From positions 568,501-632,500 of the forward strand of contig NC_083384.1 in assembly GCF_031755915.1 (NCBI RefSeq): a DNA stretch of 64,000 bases, in the 5' to 3' direction. Of this stretch, positions 50,259 to 62,496 are shown piece after piece (position 1 is the stretch's first letter; every line of letters begins with the position of its first letter). A program made the translations under genes and the position numbers. This DNA is from Ziziphus jujuba (Eukaryota > Streptophyta > Magnoliopsida > Rosales > Rhamnaceae). A model generated the notes under the pieces. It searched no databases and was not told the origin of the DNA. It saw nothing but the letters and a program-made list of their open reading frames with translations.

Positions 50259-51349
50259 TAAATTTTGTTCAAGTTTGATCAATCTTTATTTGCTTTATTT
50301 GCTTTTGTGTTATTCTGCAATTTTAGCATTAGGTTAAGGTTGCTTCTATCATCATACATGTTGAATTAGGTTTCCTAGTTTGTTGGTTGTTTTTTTTTCA
50401 TCATTGTTCTTGTTAATTTTGGTTTTTGTTGATTTTTCTTTGCTGTTTTAGTCTTAAATATTTTCATTCATATATTCAAAAATAAAAAATAAAAAATTGA
50501 AGAGTGGGGTTTGCGGAATAAAAAAATAAAATAAAATAAAATCACACAATTTGAATTTTTGATTGGGAGGTCATGGGTTTGGTGTTTGTGTTGGAATTGG
50601 AATTGCAAATTTGTTGTTTATTCTTGCTACTGTAGTTGTGTCTGATATTCATTGAGTGAAAAAAAAAAAAAAAAAAGAAAGCCGAATATTAAAAATATAT
50701 ATATATCGGTTTGTTAAAAATTGGTGTTGAAGTTTGTTGCTGGAAATTTCTTGTAACTGCTGCTGTGTTAATTATTTATTCCATATTTGGACTTTCTAGA
50801 GAGTTATTTTTGCTGCTTGATATTTGAGTTTGAGTGCTAAATTATTTGGATTAAAATTAGTTAAAGGAATTGATACAAAACTTGAATTACAAGAACAACA
50901 ACCAACACTTTTCTATATTTTTGTTCTCTTTGATTCTTGTTTGTATTTGAACTTCTTTTTCTAGAATTTTATTCTTGAACTCATAATATATTACCATCTG
51001 GTCCAGTTCTTCAAAATTCCAAACTTTTCTCATTAATTTGCTTTATTTAGTCTAGAAAAACCGAAAATAGGTATTTTCATTCCGTTCAGTATTTGTTTAT
51101 TTTTGCTTACTGTTTTGTTGATAAGTTTAATTAAAACATACTAGTGATCTAAATGCTATTTTGTGGGTGTTTTTAATTAGAACTTTGAGATAATTGATTG
51201 AGTAGAAAAAGGCAAGAGTGTGTGAGCTTAAAAGAGCGTAAAAGCTGAAACTAGTGTGCAAACACGAGGGTCAAGACCTTGTTTGAGTGAAACACATGAG
51301 GGAGTGAATATTGTGAGGATTTATTTTATTTTTGCAGTATTTTACTAAC

Positions 51350-52471
51350 ATGGCAGATTCTAGAATAAGAAGAGGAGATCCACCCTTGAGGATCAATGAG
51401 GAAGAGTCCGTAGCATTCCATGGCGATGCCCGAGCTACCGGGAGTGGAGACCAAGTGGACATGAGAGCTGTTTTGGAGTCAATACAGAGGGTTAGTGCTC
51501 AAGTTGAGAATATGAATCAAATAATGGGAAGGCTAGAAGCCTCACAAGGAATGCCGAACACAAGAAATAGGCAAGAATTCCATGGAGGACGAGGCCTAGG
51601 ATTCAGTGGAGACTTTGAGGAAGATATGGATAAAACTTTTGCTGTCCAAGATAGAGCTGGCTGTGGAAGATATAGGAAGGAAGATACAGATGATCATTTG
51701 GGAAATATCAAGGTTAACATCCCACCTTTTATGGGTAAAAGTGATCCCGAAGCTTATTTGGAGTGGGAAGAAAAAATGGAGATGATTTTTTACTGCCATA
51801 ATTATTCGGAAGGTAAGAAGGTGAAGTTGGCAGCGATGGAGTTTGGACATTATGCACTCCAATGGTGGACCAATGAGCAAAATACCCGAAGGAGAGTTGG
51901 TGATGATTTAATCTCGACATGGCGTCAAATGAAAAGAGCCATGAGGAAACGGTTTGTGCCATCCCATTACCATAGGTTGCTGCATCAAAGGATTCAATCT
52001 TTATCTCAAGGAACTAGGTCTGTGGAGGATTATTACAAAGAGATGGAGATACTCATGATGAGGTTAATCATGAGGGAGGATAGGGAGGCAACAATGGCAA
52101 GATTTCTTGAAGGGTTAAACCGTGACATTGACAACGAGCTTGAATTACAACAATACTTGGAATTGGAGGAGATGTTGCATGTAGCAATTAAGCTTGAGAA
52201 CCAATTCAAGAGGAGGGGTGTTAGCACACGGTTTGGAGGAGTTTCTAGCAGTGGAAGGACAAGTTCAAGTGGCTGGAAAAACAATTCCACTTATGAAAGC
52301 AAGCTGAAGCCGAAACTTGGTGAATAAGCTACCAACCGGCCAGGAAGAGAATTTAAAACCGAATCTGCCCAAGCCATTAAAGGTGAGCTAAAATCTGAAC
52401 CTAAACCTCAAAAGTCAAGAGAAATTATTTGTTTCAAGTGCCAAGGAAGAGGACATATAGCCAGCCAATGC
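51350..52471 (+). pseudogene. gag of gypsy element C
   Basis: Starts at the conserved CTAACATG (51350). It has the PPLRINEEESVAFHG N-terminus and coiled AVLESIQRVSAQVENMN stretch. The Arg/Gly linker is shorter than in B, about 20 codons being lost near 51598. Capsid blocks LGNIKVNIPPFMGKSDPEAYL and GHYALQWW and an intact zinc knuckle CFKCQGRGHIASQC (52430-52471) follow. A single stop (52325-52327) separates capsid from knuckle in an otherwise continuous frame. Confidence 0.92.
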
Positions 52472-53810
52472 CCGAATAGAAGGATAACGATAATTAGGGG
52501 TAATCGAGAGGTGGAATCCGAAAGTGATGCTAGTGAGGCTGAAATCGAACAAGAAGATGAAGGACTTGATGATGAGGCCGAACCATTAAACACATCAAAT
52601 GTTGAGCTAAATTTGGTCTTAAGGAGGGTATTTTCTATTTACAAGGATGAAGAACAAATTCAACGAGAGAAAATCTTCCACACTCGTTGTGAAATACAAA
52701 GTAAAATTTGCAGCATGATTATAGATAGTGGGAGTTGTACTAATGTAATAAGTAACCTTGTAGTTGAAAAATTGGGCTTAAGAACAATAAAACATCCTGA
52801 ACCATATAGATTACAATGGCTTAATGATAGTAGTGAGATGAAAGTAAACAATCAAGCCAAAGTAAAATTTAATATAGGTAGATATGAGGATGTAGTTTTA
52901 TGTGATATTGTACCCATGATTGCTGGACATATACTATTAGGTAGGCCATGGCAATTTGATAAAGATGCTACTCATTTCAGTCAAGAAAATAGTATTGTTT
53001 TCAGGTTTAAATGGAAGAAGGTCAAGCTGGAACCATTGTCTCTTAAAGAGGTTTACAAAGACCAATTACAAATGCAACAAAGGAGAGAAGCCGAAAAGCT
53101 TAAGGAAAAAGCAAGTATGGCACCAACGGCTTCACCATCCTTTTAAGAAGGCAAGAATGAGGTTGGTGATCAAGGTAAGGTTTCTAAGACTCATATTGAG
53201 TAGAAAGATCAAGGAAAAACTGAAAGAGAGGGGAAAGAAAGTGGCAAACCCGAGGGCTTGGAGAAGGAAGGGAAATCCGAAGGTTTGCGCCAATCCAAGG
53301 GGGAAAAAGAAAAAGAAAGAAAAGAAAGGTCAAATAGCAATTTTTATTTAAGTTTTGGGGATGTTAATAAGGCTATCTTGGGTAAGAAACCATTGCTGTT
53401 TATGAATTACAAAGATGCTAAATTAAAAATTCTTTTTTTGTATAAAACTTTATCTGCATTATTAAAAGGTTTACTTAGAGGAAATTTGAAAATTTGGGAG
53501 ATATTATTTGCTAATATTAAAAAGTGTGATGAATATGTATCTCTAGTATTTTTTTACGATAGTATTTGACCCAGGAGATTTGGTTTGGCTGCACTCAAGA
53601 AAGAAGGGATTCCCCGAACAAAAAAAATCAAAGCCTATGCCGCATGTGGACGGATCTTTTCAAGTTTTGGAGCCGAATAACAAGAATGCCTACAAGCTTG
53701 ATTTACCGGGTGAGTATAACATGAATGCTGCATTTAATGTTGCTGATTTAACTCCTTTTTCTGCAGGTGATGATCTGATTTGAGGACAAATCCTTTTCTA
53801 GAGGAGGGAA
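52472..53810 (+). pseudogene. Collapsed pol of gypsy element C: protease and integrase tail only
   Basis: Acidic linker, protease with DSG at about 52724-52732 (SMIIDSGSCTNVIS) and GHILLGRPWQFD are open to 53146, where a stop occurs. A Lys/Glu-rich linker runs to KKPLLFMNYKDAK near 53415. The sequence then enters a short unrelated AT-rich stretch, KIWEILFANIKKCDE (about 53490-53530), and the integrase tail (LDLPGEYNMNAAFNVADLTPF). No RT, RNase H or integrase catalytic motif is present. A one-base loss near 53775 separates this from the LTR-encoded frame. Confidence 0.9.
53799..53810 (+). promoter_or_regulatory. Polypurine tract of element C
   Basis: TAGAGGAGGGAA immediately before the TGATG of the 3' LTR. 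Confidence 0.88.
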
Positions 53811-54936
53811 TGATGCGAATCCGCCCGAACTCGTACAATCGACAACCTGCTGGGGTGCCGATCCGTTACGGATGAAGGTGGGACCAATCACTAGAGCACA
53901 AGCCAAGAAGTTCAAGGATAACCTTGCTGTACTTATTCAAAGGATAAATCATAATCAAGAAGGAATGATCATGACCAAAGAACCAAGACCTGTTTTGCTG
54001 ATACAAGCTCTGGAGACTGGTACGGACCTGGGTGACGGTTTTCGTACATTTTTGGAGTCCGAGAAGCATGAAATGGTTCCAATGCTTTATGGGTTCAATA
54101 TATATGCCTAATAGGTCATGGAATCAAGTTAAGGCAGCCTCAAATGCAATCAAAAAGGGCTTGTATGGACAGCATCAACAATTTGGCCGAATTTGTTGTA
54201 TTGCTTGCTGGCTTTACTGTATTAGCCTTTTCTTATTTTCCCAAGCATGGCCAATGTGTGGGACTTCATATTCAGCTTATTTGGCATCCTAAAAAGCATC
54301 TAGAAGCTGATTTGGAGCTCAAAGAGGTCAAAGATTGATCAAAGTCAACTTGATCAAAAGGCTAGCATTTTTAGTTTCCTAATTTGTTTTTACTTTTTGT
54401 TTTAGGAAACTACCATTACTTTTTGGGTTTTATTTATTTATTTTCTGGACAAATAACTTTAGGAAGGTTTTTATTTTATTCTTTCCATTGTAAATTAATT
54501 AATTCCTAATTTAATATAAAAGAATTAATTAATCAAACTTAGATTAGGAAAGGAAGTATAGTTTCGGCCAACTAGGTTTCTTTATGTGTGGTGGCCGGTT
54601 TTCTTTATGTTCTAGGGTTTTTAAGTTGCCTTTCCAAAGCCTATTTAAAGGCTTAGTTATAAATAAGAATTAACTTTGATTTGATTAAGAAAATACTTGT
54701 GAGATTAACTATCTCTTTGTTCTTTAAGAACACCTAAGACACCATTAGAGAATTGGTTGTTTTAGCTTAACTTATCAATAGGTTTTCCATCCCCTATTGT
54801 GGCGTCTACATTATACCAATGTTTCTAACCACAGGTTGGTTAGGGGTTGAGGTCAATTCCATTAGAACTTGAACTTAATTGAAATCCGGGCTAATATAAT
54901 ACGGGTTTAAGAGCAGGTCGTCCTAGGTTCGTATCA
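53811..54936 (+). repeat. 3' LTR of gypsy element C
   Basis: Begins TGATGCGAATCC and ends GTATCA, about 1126 bp. The LTR-encoded frame is open from MKVGPITRAQAKKFKDNLAV to its stop at 54109-54111, the same distance from the LTR start (301 bases) as in B and in the 5' LTR of C. Confidence 0.93.
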
Positions 54937-55455
54937 GCTCATGATGCGTCTATTTGTGTCTAAGGTCCTCGATATGTAACTGCCCAAGACATCATCTTAC
55001 CACCCCGATAGTATTCAATCTTATGTGAATGGGAATGAAAAACAAGAGATATTGTTTCTTGAAATATGGACAAATGGAAGTTTAACTCCTAAAGAAGCAC
55101 TTCATGAGGCTTCCCAGAATTTGAGTGATTTATTTATTCCCTTTTTAAATGCAGAAGAAAAAAATTTCCATTTAGAAAAAAAAGCCAACACAATGTTACT
55201 TTACCCCCTTTTACTTTTCATGACAGATTGGCTAAACCACGTAAAAATCAAAACGAAATAACATTGAAATCTATTTTTATTAACCAATTAGAATTGCACC
55301 CTAGGTTCTATAATTGCCTGAAAAGGTCCAATATACATACATTATTAGACTTTTTGAATAACAGTGAAGAAGACCTTATGAAAATGAAACATTTTCGCAT
55401 AGAAGATATAAAACATATATTGGACATTCTAGAAATAGAAAAGCATTTTGCATAA

Positions 55456-55658
55456 ATTTTAATGGATTATTTCTTTTTTTTTTCTAAAAAAAAAGATAAA
55501 AATGAGTTTTGAATCTTTAGTACATTCCATATACTCAGAATAGATCCAAAATTGAATTGAATAAATAAATGTATCCAGGGAGAATTCACTTTGAAGTGAC
55601 AATTCCCTACATACACACATCGTGTTGTTTTTTTTTTTTTTCTCACAATTGAATCAAT
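55456..55658. other. petD-rpoA spacer
   Basis: Short spacer between convergent rpoA and petD with two poly-T runs. No gene. Confidence 0.5.
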
Positions 55659-56886
55659 TTAAAAAAGACCTAATGTTAGGGATTTATCAATAGGTAAGGA
55701 TGCTCCAATACCCAACCAAAGGACTACTAGGGTACCAATCAAAAAGACAATTGTCGCTACTGGACGACGAAATGGGTTTTGAAATTTATTAACATTCTCC
55801 AAAAAGGGTACTGGTAATAACCCTGCGGGAATGGAAACCATTAAAAGAATGCCTAATAATTTATTGGGCACTGTATGAAGAATTTAAAATATGGGAAAGA
55901 AATACCATTCAGGCAATATCTCCAAAGGAGTGGCAAATGGATCCGCGGGTTCGCCAATCATTGATGGTTCTTGAACCGCTAAACCTATGTTAGACGCAAT
56001 GGTACCTAAAATTACTACTGGAAAAATATATAAAAGATCATTGGGCCATGGGGGCTCTCCATAATAATTATGCCCCATCCCTTTAGCCAACCTAGCTTTT
56101 AATACAGGATCGTTCAAGTTAGGTTTTTTTGTTATTAGGATAGGTGAATTATTCTAGATCCATCCCCTAAAAGAACCAGACATGGAATTTTTCATCATCT
56201 GCTCGAGCACGATCAAACAAACCAAATAGATCCATATAAAAAATAAAAAATTGATATGGTATCCACACCTATATGAATGATTCTATGTAAGAGTAAGAAA
56301 AAATATACAAATTTCCTTCTTTTGGAGTTTTAACAACCATCCATTGTAAGGAATTCAGTTCTTACAGATAAATGCTTAATGACCGAGTAGGCTTACAAAT
56401 TATGATCAAGTGCTTTCTGGGCCGTCTCAGACCTTGCAATTGGACTTTATCCCCAAGAATATCAAAACTTTGTACATACAAAGGATTTACTTGTTACTAA
56501 TCTAGTTTAGCTCCAATTCTTCTTATTCTTCTTTAGATCCCTTGATTCATTCCGATAGTATAATAAATTGAGTCAACGCAAAGGAAATGAATACATTTCC
56601 ATACTATTAAGTAAGTCAGATATACAGAACATACTCTGGGATTATGTCACATCACCTCACTTTTTCTTTCTACTGGATCTCAGGGAGCCCATTCATATAC
56701 GACATGATTGAGTCTGATCATAGAAAAGATTATCTTCAAATGGACCAGCCTAAACCTCTATATGGGGCTTACATGGTGGTTGGAACAAAGACACAATTTT
56801 TTTATTTTAGTTGTGAATTCAAATGTGGCAGATAAGGGTATATATTCTGCATGGCCCAATCAATAGTTCAAGTCACACACTCCCAT
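55659..56886 (-). pseudogene. petD: petD, cytochrome b6f subunit IV, with group II intron
   Basis: Exon 1 is the 8-base ATGGGAGT at 56879-56886, next to intron 5' end GTGTGACTTG. The intron is 56134-56878. Exon 2, 55659-56133, reads [27 protein letters not shown], then [10 protein letters not shown] Gln-to-stop change (CAA to TAA) follows at about 55884, then [20 protein letters not shown], ending [12 protein letters not shown] at the native stop. Apart from that stop the exon is close to intact. Confidence 0.95.
56173..56204 (-). ncRNA. Group II intron domain V, petD intron
   Basis: On the minus strand GAGC...GATGAAAAATTC...GTTC forms the short hairpin of domain V, about 40 bases before the 3' splice site. 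The stem has lost some pairs compared with functional introns. Confidence 0.75.
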
Positions 56887-57132
56887 AATCCATTTTATCT
56901 TCGAAAAATTCACTTCAACTATGAGTGTCAAAAAAATAAAAATAATACATCATTACATTTTTGCATTGTTGAAGGGAAATATCCAAATACATGTCTTATT
57001 CAATTCAATAAGACATATTTGTAGCAATGAAATACTATTGGTCCTACCCCAATTGATAAATGATTGGTTATAAATAGCTAGGATATAATATATTTTTTAT
57101 ATTATTTACATTATAAATTACATTACATTATA

Positions 57133-58463
57133 TTATAAAGGGCCAGAAATCCCTTGCTTACGTATCATTAGAAAGTGCATTAACATGGATACGGCAGTGA
57201 GAAGAGGTAATAGAAAAATGTGTAAATTATAAAACGGAGTCAAAGTGGATTGTCCCACACTAGCACTTCCGCATAATAACTCTACCAAGGGCGATCCTAT
57301 TACAGGAATAGCTTCTGACACACCTGTTACAATGTTTACTGCCTAATAACCAATTTGGTCTCGAGGTAAGGAATAACCAGTTACACCAAAAGATGTGGTC
57401 AATACACCCAAAACCACACCTGTAACCCAAGTCAATTTGTGAGATTTTTTAAAGCCAATGATGAGATACACACGAAATACGTGCAAGATCATCATTAGGA
57501 CCATCATATTGACCGACCATTGATGAACTGATCGGATTAACCAAACAAAATGTTGACATGAGGAGGAACATATTTATTAGTTATATCATCTGCAATTGCC
57601 TGAATCTCAAGATGTTCATCGAACCAATCAAAGATTTTATTGGGATAGGTAAACAGAGTGGACCCGCCTTCCCCCCCGCCGGAGAGCCGTATATGAGAAT
57701 TTCATCTCATATGGCTCAAAACATAACACTAAAATACTAATTCAATTGGATATGTGTAATAGAAAGTTAAGTTCAAAACTTCTTAATCCTCTGATTCAAT
57801 CGTTTATGAAGATACAAAAGAATAAAAATCCAAAAGTTCTTTCTTGTGGTTATAATGCCAAAATATCAAGTCGGCTCATTTGTCTCTATGGTGATGATTA
57901 TAGGCCTCTTGAATCTTCTTTTTACCTATTTTATATATTTTTTTAATGTGTGTAATGCGCCTTTAACTACTGTTTTCTTTATTATTGATATTGATAGAAA
58001 TTATCTTGTTAAGTCCCTATGAATCGGTTAAAACCCTAAATTCATACTAGAACCATGATGATTCGATAACCTTTTCTTTATAAACTAATTCCAAAAATTC
58101 CTTGAGTAAGAACTGTTGGATTATCACTTATTCAATGAATAATTGGAATGAATAAAAATCCAAAGACACCCTTGTCTTTTGATCAAAATAAGCGTAAATA
58201 AGAGTTTGAAAAAATAAAAATATTTCGATTTATAACTTCTAAATCTAACTCCTTGACAAAAAAAAAAAAAATGGAAGTCCAGACACGTGGTTTTAATATT
58301 AAGGATGAATCATAGTGCTAATAATACTTTGGAATCTACTTCCTATATTCCATGCTTCAGATACTAGAATGAATATCCGATGAAGTAAAACCATCTCTAT
58401 CAAGATGACAGATGCATTCTCTGTACTATCCATAGGATCAATTATAACAAGTCACCCAATCAT
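57133..58463 (-). pseudogene. petB: petB, cytochrome b6, with group II intron and exon deletion
   Basis: Exon 1 corresponds to ATGATT at 58458-58463 (native ATGAGT), followed by the intron 5' end GGGTGACTTG. Exon 2, 57133 to about 57639, reads [17 protein letters not shown], then jumps from PPHVNI to [13 protein letters not shown] sequence. The jump skips about 45 codons that include haem-ligand histidines of the second helix. It goes on through [24 protein letters not shown] and a Trp-to-stop change to [11 protein letters not shown] and [17 protein letters not shown]. Confidence 0.94.
57684..57717 (-). ncRNA. Group II intron domain V, petB intron
   Basis: A 34-base hairpin on the minus strand, GAGCCATATGAGATGAAATTC...GGCTC, with the GAAA-type loop, is the typical domain V of plastid group II introns. 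It lies about 45 bases before exon 2. Confidence 0.85.
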
Positions 58464-58584
58464 ATTCTGGAACTGCAGAAACAAAGAAATTTCATGATCG
58501 AACTACCAAAATAGAATGGGATAAAAATCAGAGACCTAAATGCTTCACTTTGTATTGAAATGCTAGTTACTAGTTCTTGTGAAT

Positions 58585-58806
58585 CTAAGTCATTCCAATT
58601 CCATCCAACGAAATGGAAGAATTATAAATCTCGAAAATAATAGATAGGAATACCACAAAAAGGGCCATTGCGATACCCATCAACGGAGTAGTTCCCCACC
58701 CAGGAGATACTTTACCATATTCTAAATTCAATGGTTTCAATAAACTCCTTACAGCAGTTCATCTTGGACCAGATCTAGAACTCCTCTCAACGGTTTGTGT
58801 AGCCAT
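58585..58806 (-). pseudogene. psbH: psbH, photosystem II phosphoprotein H, one nonsense codon
   Basis: Full length, 73 codons plus stop: MATQTVERSSRSGPR, then CGA to TGA at codon 16, then [24 protein letters not shown], the membrane helix and [16 protein letters not shown]. PsbH is a single-helix photosystem II subunit. A single C-to-T change is the only obvious break. Confidence 0.94.
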
Positions 58807-58898
58807 AAATCGTATTTTATATTCATTGAGATTTGTTGACTTTGTATACCATTCCGTTGTAAATAAATGATCTTATCATAGACCCATTGTGGTATTGA

Positions 58899-59042
<144 letters not shown>

Positions 59043-59103
59043 TTGAAGTAATGAGCCTCTCAAAATTGGGAGGCTGATTACTTTCAATTGAGATAATAAA
59101 AAA

Positions 59104-59226
<123 letters not shown>

Positions 59227-59381
59227 TTATATACAATTATAGCTTCCATACCTTTTTATTTGGGATCATCCCCCGGATAAAGAAAAAGCAAGAGTCCAAG
59301 AAAAGGTAGTGATTCAAATCAAGATTTATCTGGTACCCTACTCACAAAACTAAAAACGAAAAATAACAAAACAATATTCTA

Positions 59382-60885
59382 TCAAATTACTTGTCTTCTT
59401 GTAGTTGGATCTCCAAATTTTTTGAATGCTCCAAATTCTACTTAAGCATCCAAATTGGGGTCAATACCAGCAAAAATATCTCTTAACAAGGTTCTAGCAC
59501 CATGCCAAATGTGTCGGAAGAAAAAGAACAAAGCAAATGAAGCATGTCCAAAAGTAAACCAACCCGTTGGACTGCTACGAAAAACATCGTCGAATTTCAA
59601 AGTAGCACAATCTAATTCACAAATTTCACCCAATTAAGAACATCTAGGATATTTTTTCATAGTAGCGAGATCACTATAACTGATTCCGTTGAGTTCGCTG
59701 CCATAGAACTCAACAGTTACACCTACTTGTTCGACATTGTATTTTGATTCTACCCTTCTAAAAAGAACATCGGCTCTAACAATTCTGTCTCCATCTACCA
59801 AAACAACCAGAAATGTTTTAAAAAGAGTAGGTATAGGACCCCGTTATCTCTAAAATAGGGTTTCCTAACAACCTAACAGCAATTCCATCCCCATTGTCCA
59901 TTGAGGCTGCCCAGAATAATCCTCCTTTTGCTGAATTATTGCCGATGTAATCATAAAAAGCTAATTTTTCAGGAATTTTCGACCAAGCTTCGGATAAACT
60001 TTGATTTTGGGCTAGCCTAGCACCAACTCATCTATATATTTCTTGTTGAAAGTATCCTTGATCCCATTGATAATGAGTGGGACCAAATAATTCAATTGAG
60101 GTAGTTGCTGAACCATACCACATAGTTCCAGCAACCACAAAAGCTGTAAAAAAGACAGTAGCAATACTACTGGAAAGGACAGTTTCAATATTTCCCATAT
60201 GTCCTTTGCATAGATGTTGGGGTGGACGGACGCTAAGATGGAATAGATCCACCAATATGCCCAATGTCCTTGCAGCAATATGATGAGAGGCTATTCCTCC
60301 CGGAACAAAAGGATCAAAACCTTCCACACCCCACGCTGGATTTACAGATTGTACCCTTCTGATTAGTCCATAAGGATCGGATACCCATATTCTCAGACCA
60401 TAGAATCCTGCTACATGAAATGCGCTAAAACCAAAACAAGCTAGCCCTGAAAGAAATAAATGAATTTCAAAGATTTTGGGTAAATCCAAAGATGGTTTTC
60501 CTGTACGTTCCTCACAAAATATTTCTAGATCCCAATACACCCAGTGCCACATAGCTGCTAAAAAGCATAAGCCAAAAAACACAATATGTGCACCGGCCAC
60601 GCCTTCGTAACTCTAAATAACCAGATTTGTTATAGTCACTCATGTGATACTCCAATCGGCCCATGAATTGGTTATTCCTAAACAAGTGATGAAAGGTATA
60701 ACAAACATCCCTTGTCTCCACATTGGATGAAGAACAGGGTCAGAAGGATAAAAAAACCCTAATTCGTATACAGCCATTAAACTGACCTAACCAGCAACCA
60801 GAGCTGTATGCATTATATGGACAGCAAGCAAACGACTGGGATCATTCAATATGACGGTATGAATAGGACACCAAGGCAAACCCAT
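59382..60885 (-). pseudogene. psbB: psbB, photosystem II CP47, decayed
   Basis: The start at 60885 (MGLPW) leads into [20 protein letters not shown], with a Trp-to-stop change in VAGWAG. The open part 60028-60600 carries [46 protein letters not shown] and [21 protein letters not shown] decayed lumenal loop (59640-60000) follows. The open part 59442-59633 has [27 protein letters not shown] Gln-to-stop change follows LDA, and the native end is near 59382. Length is close to the normal 508 codons. Confidence 0.95.
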
Positions 60886-61271
60886 GGAAATACCCTTCTA
60901 TCAATGAAAAGTAGACATGAGTGGATTATCTTAGGGAAAGGATTAATATTTGTTCTATTCTTTTAGTAATAATGGAACAATTTTTTTTTGTAGGAACAAA
61001 AGGAAGTAGATCTATTCTACACCCGATAAGTACCAATACGTAATGGCAAAAGGTTGATACCTTTTATATGAGTGACTGCATTTATATTTTTTTTAATCAT
61101 TCAAAGGATCTACATGAAAGAATTTTCTTTTAGTATTTCTGTCTTCCTTTTTTATAAACTTATTCGATCTATGGATAAAATAGGATAAGGAAGAATATTA
61201 TTAAGACAATAAATACATTGTTACGCTTTCACATCAAAGTGAGCTATAGTAATTAATTTTTATTTCATTTA
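60886..61271. other. clpP-psbB spacer
   Basis: Divergent plastid spacer between psbB (minus) and clpP (plus), where both plastid promoters would lie. Promoter boxes could not be assigned with confidence. Poly-T near 60980. Confidence 0.5.
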
Positions 61272-61327
61272 ATGCCTATTGGTGTTCCAAAAGTTCCTTT
61301 TCGAAACCCTGGAAAGGAAGATGCATA
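61272..61327 (+). pseudogene. clpP: clpP exon 1 fragment
   Basis: MPIGVPKVPFRNPGKEDA is the N-terminus of the plastid Clp protease subunit. About 15 bases of exon end seem missing. A group II intron start GTGCGACTTG follows at 61328, and some intron sequence follows to about 61470. Exons 2 and 3 are absent. It is divergent from psbB as in plastids. Confidence 0.88.
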
Positions 61328-61801
61328 GTGCGACTTGTCAGATATATTTGGTCATATGGTATTTCCCCTTTCTCTTACCCGATCGAGATATCCTCTCTTT
61401 CGCCCAAGAAAGGTTGATTGAATCATCGAAAAATTAGAGCGTGAAATACAATGAAGTGGAATTCAATCTATTTTTTAGGGGTGTATATATATTAATATTC
61501 TTAATTATAATAATTTATAAGTTATAGATGGCTTGGTTAGACCGAAAAAATGAAATATAATATTAATATACAGGCTCCATTTAGAAAAAAAAACCAATTG
61601 GTAATATATCTATGATTACCACTTATATCATATTCTATTTATAAAGATTTTCCACTCATCATATATAATAATGATATATAATAACGATCTCAAATTGTTA
61701 ATCAATCGAGTAATGTGATGAATGCATTGAATATTTACTATTTGGTGGGAGACATGGAATAAAAAAAAAAGGGAAGTCGTAGCAATTATTTATTTGAAGA
61801 G
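61328..61801. other. clpP intron start joined to rps18 3' spacer
   Basis: The first 100 or so bases look like clpP intron 1. The rest is AT-rich spacer leading to the rps18 stop. clpP exons 2-3, rps12 exon 1 and rpl20 should lie between these points in a plastid genome, so a deletion junction is near 61470-61600. Confidence 0.6.
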
Positions 61802-62086
61802 TTATTTATTTTTAGTTCTCAGACCAGCAGTTCGAGTGGTTGACTCGCTTCTTTCAAATTGTTTCTCATTATTAAGAAAAGGTAACGAAGATAAAATACG
61901 AGCTTGTTTTATAGCAAAGGTAATTAATCGATGTTGTTTTAAAGTTAGTTTATACACCCATCTAGATAATATTTTTCGTTGGTCACTAATAAATAAACTC
62001 CTTAAACCCATGTTTCGATAATCAATTCGATCCCCTGATTGGATCAGGGGCAAACACCTACGAAAAGATCGCTTGGATTTATCCAT
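61802..62086 (-). CDS. rps18: rps18, ribosomal protein bS18 (open frame, slightly short)
   Basis: An open frame of 94 codons matches plastid bS18: [66 protein letters not shown]. It lacks one copy of the short N-terminal KSKR-type repeat, so it is 7-10 residues shorter than usual. Several Arg residues have changed. It is followed by rpl33 upstream on the same strand, the native plastid neighbour. Confidence 0.9.
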   Translation of the reverse strand: MDKSKRSFRRCLPLIQSGDRIDYRNMGLRSLFISDQRKILSRWVYKLTLKQHRLITFAIKQARILSSLPFLNNEKQFERSESTTRTAGLRTKNK

Positions 62087-62290
62087 GGTTTGTTTATTTT
62101 TTATCCTGAAAATCCTACTCCTATTTCGATCGGATCAAAACAAAAAATGATAAAAAATGATTTAGAATTAATTAATAAATAGGATTTGTTTATATTTAAT
62201 ATATGTTATAGAAATGGTTATGTTATATATAATATGTCATTTTTCACCTTCCTTGGATTGGAAGGCGGACACGGAGGCGATCGGTTCGAT

Positions 62291-62475
62291 CTATTTCTTT
62301 GTTTCATTGTGAATCATATGTTTGTAACAAAAGGTACAAAATTTTCTCAATTCCAATCGACCGGGCATATTATGTCAATTCAGGAAATGCACATTGATTT
62401 TTTATTAACACGGTTTCGAACACAAGCGGTACATTCCAAAATAACCGTTACTCATACATCTTTTTCATTGGCCAT
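62291..62475 (-). pseudogene. rpl33: rpl33, ribosomal protein bL33, decayed
   Basis: Start at 62475 (MANEKDV), with an Arg-to-stop change (CGA to TGA) at codon 8, then VTVILECTACVRNRVNK. A deletion of about 16 bases shifts the frame in the YITQKNRHN region. The end, LELRKFCPYCHKHT-like then IHNETKK and stop, is still readable. The Cys of the CxxC zinc motifs are partly kept. Normal length is 66 codons. rpl33-rps18 order is native. Confidence 0.88.
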
Positions 62476-62496
62476 GAACCTCCTCTGGGTTTTGTA

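Larger units (their letters stand above)
49109..54936 (+). mobile_element. Ty3/gypsy element C, complete ends but RT and integrase core deleted
   Basis: 5' LTR 49109-50244, primer site, leader, gag, protease, a collapsed pol and 3' LTR 53811-54936 are present, with a perfect GCTCA TSD. RT, RNase H and the integrase core are absent. The same short KIWEILFANIKK segment seen in element B joins the protease-linker region to the integrase tail. The structure indicates a non-autonomous element mobilised by a full relative. LTRs differ by several percent by eye. Confidence 0.94.
48836..55455 (+). pseudogene. rpoA: rpoA, plastid RNA polymerase alpha subunit, split by gypsy element C
   Basis: The first 9-10 codons are missing; the gene enters at TGGAAGTGTGTTGAA (about 48838). 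The N-terminal domain continues through [21 protein letters not shown] and [23 protein letters not shown] to LYGAHDA, where element C is inserted with a GCTCA TSD (49104-49108, 54937-54941). After it come SICV, a stop, AQDI, then a deletion to [18 protein letters not shown]. The C-terminal domain ends [18 protein letters not shown]. At least one shift precedes the last part. Confidence 0.93.

Noticed and set aside
60077..60283. Plus-strand open frame opposite psbB
   Set aside because: Antisense shadow of psbB, which is clearly recognisable on the minus strand.
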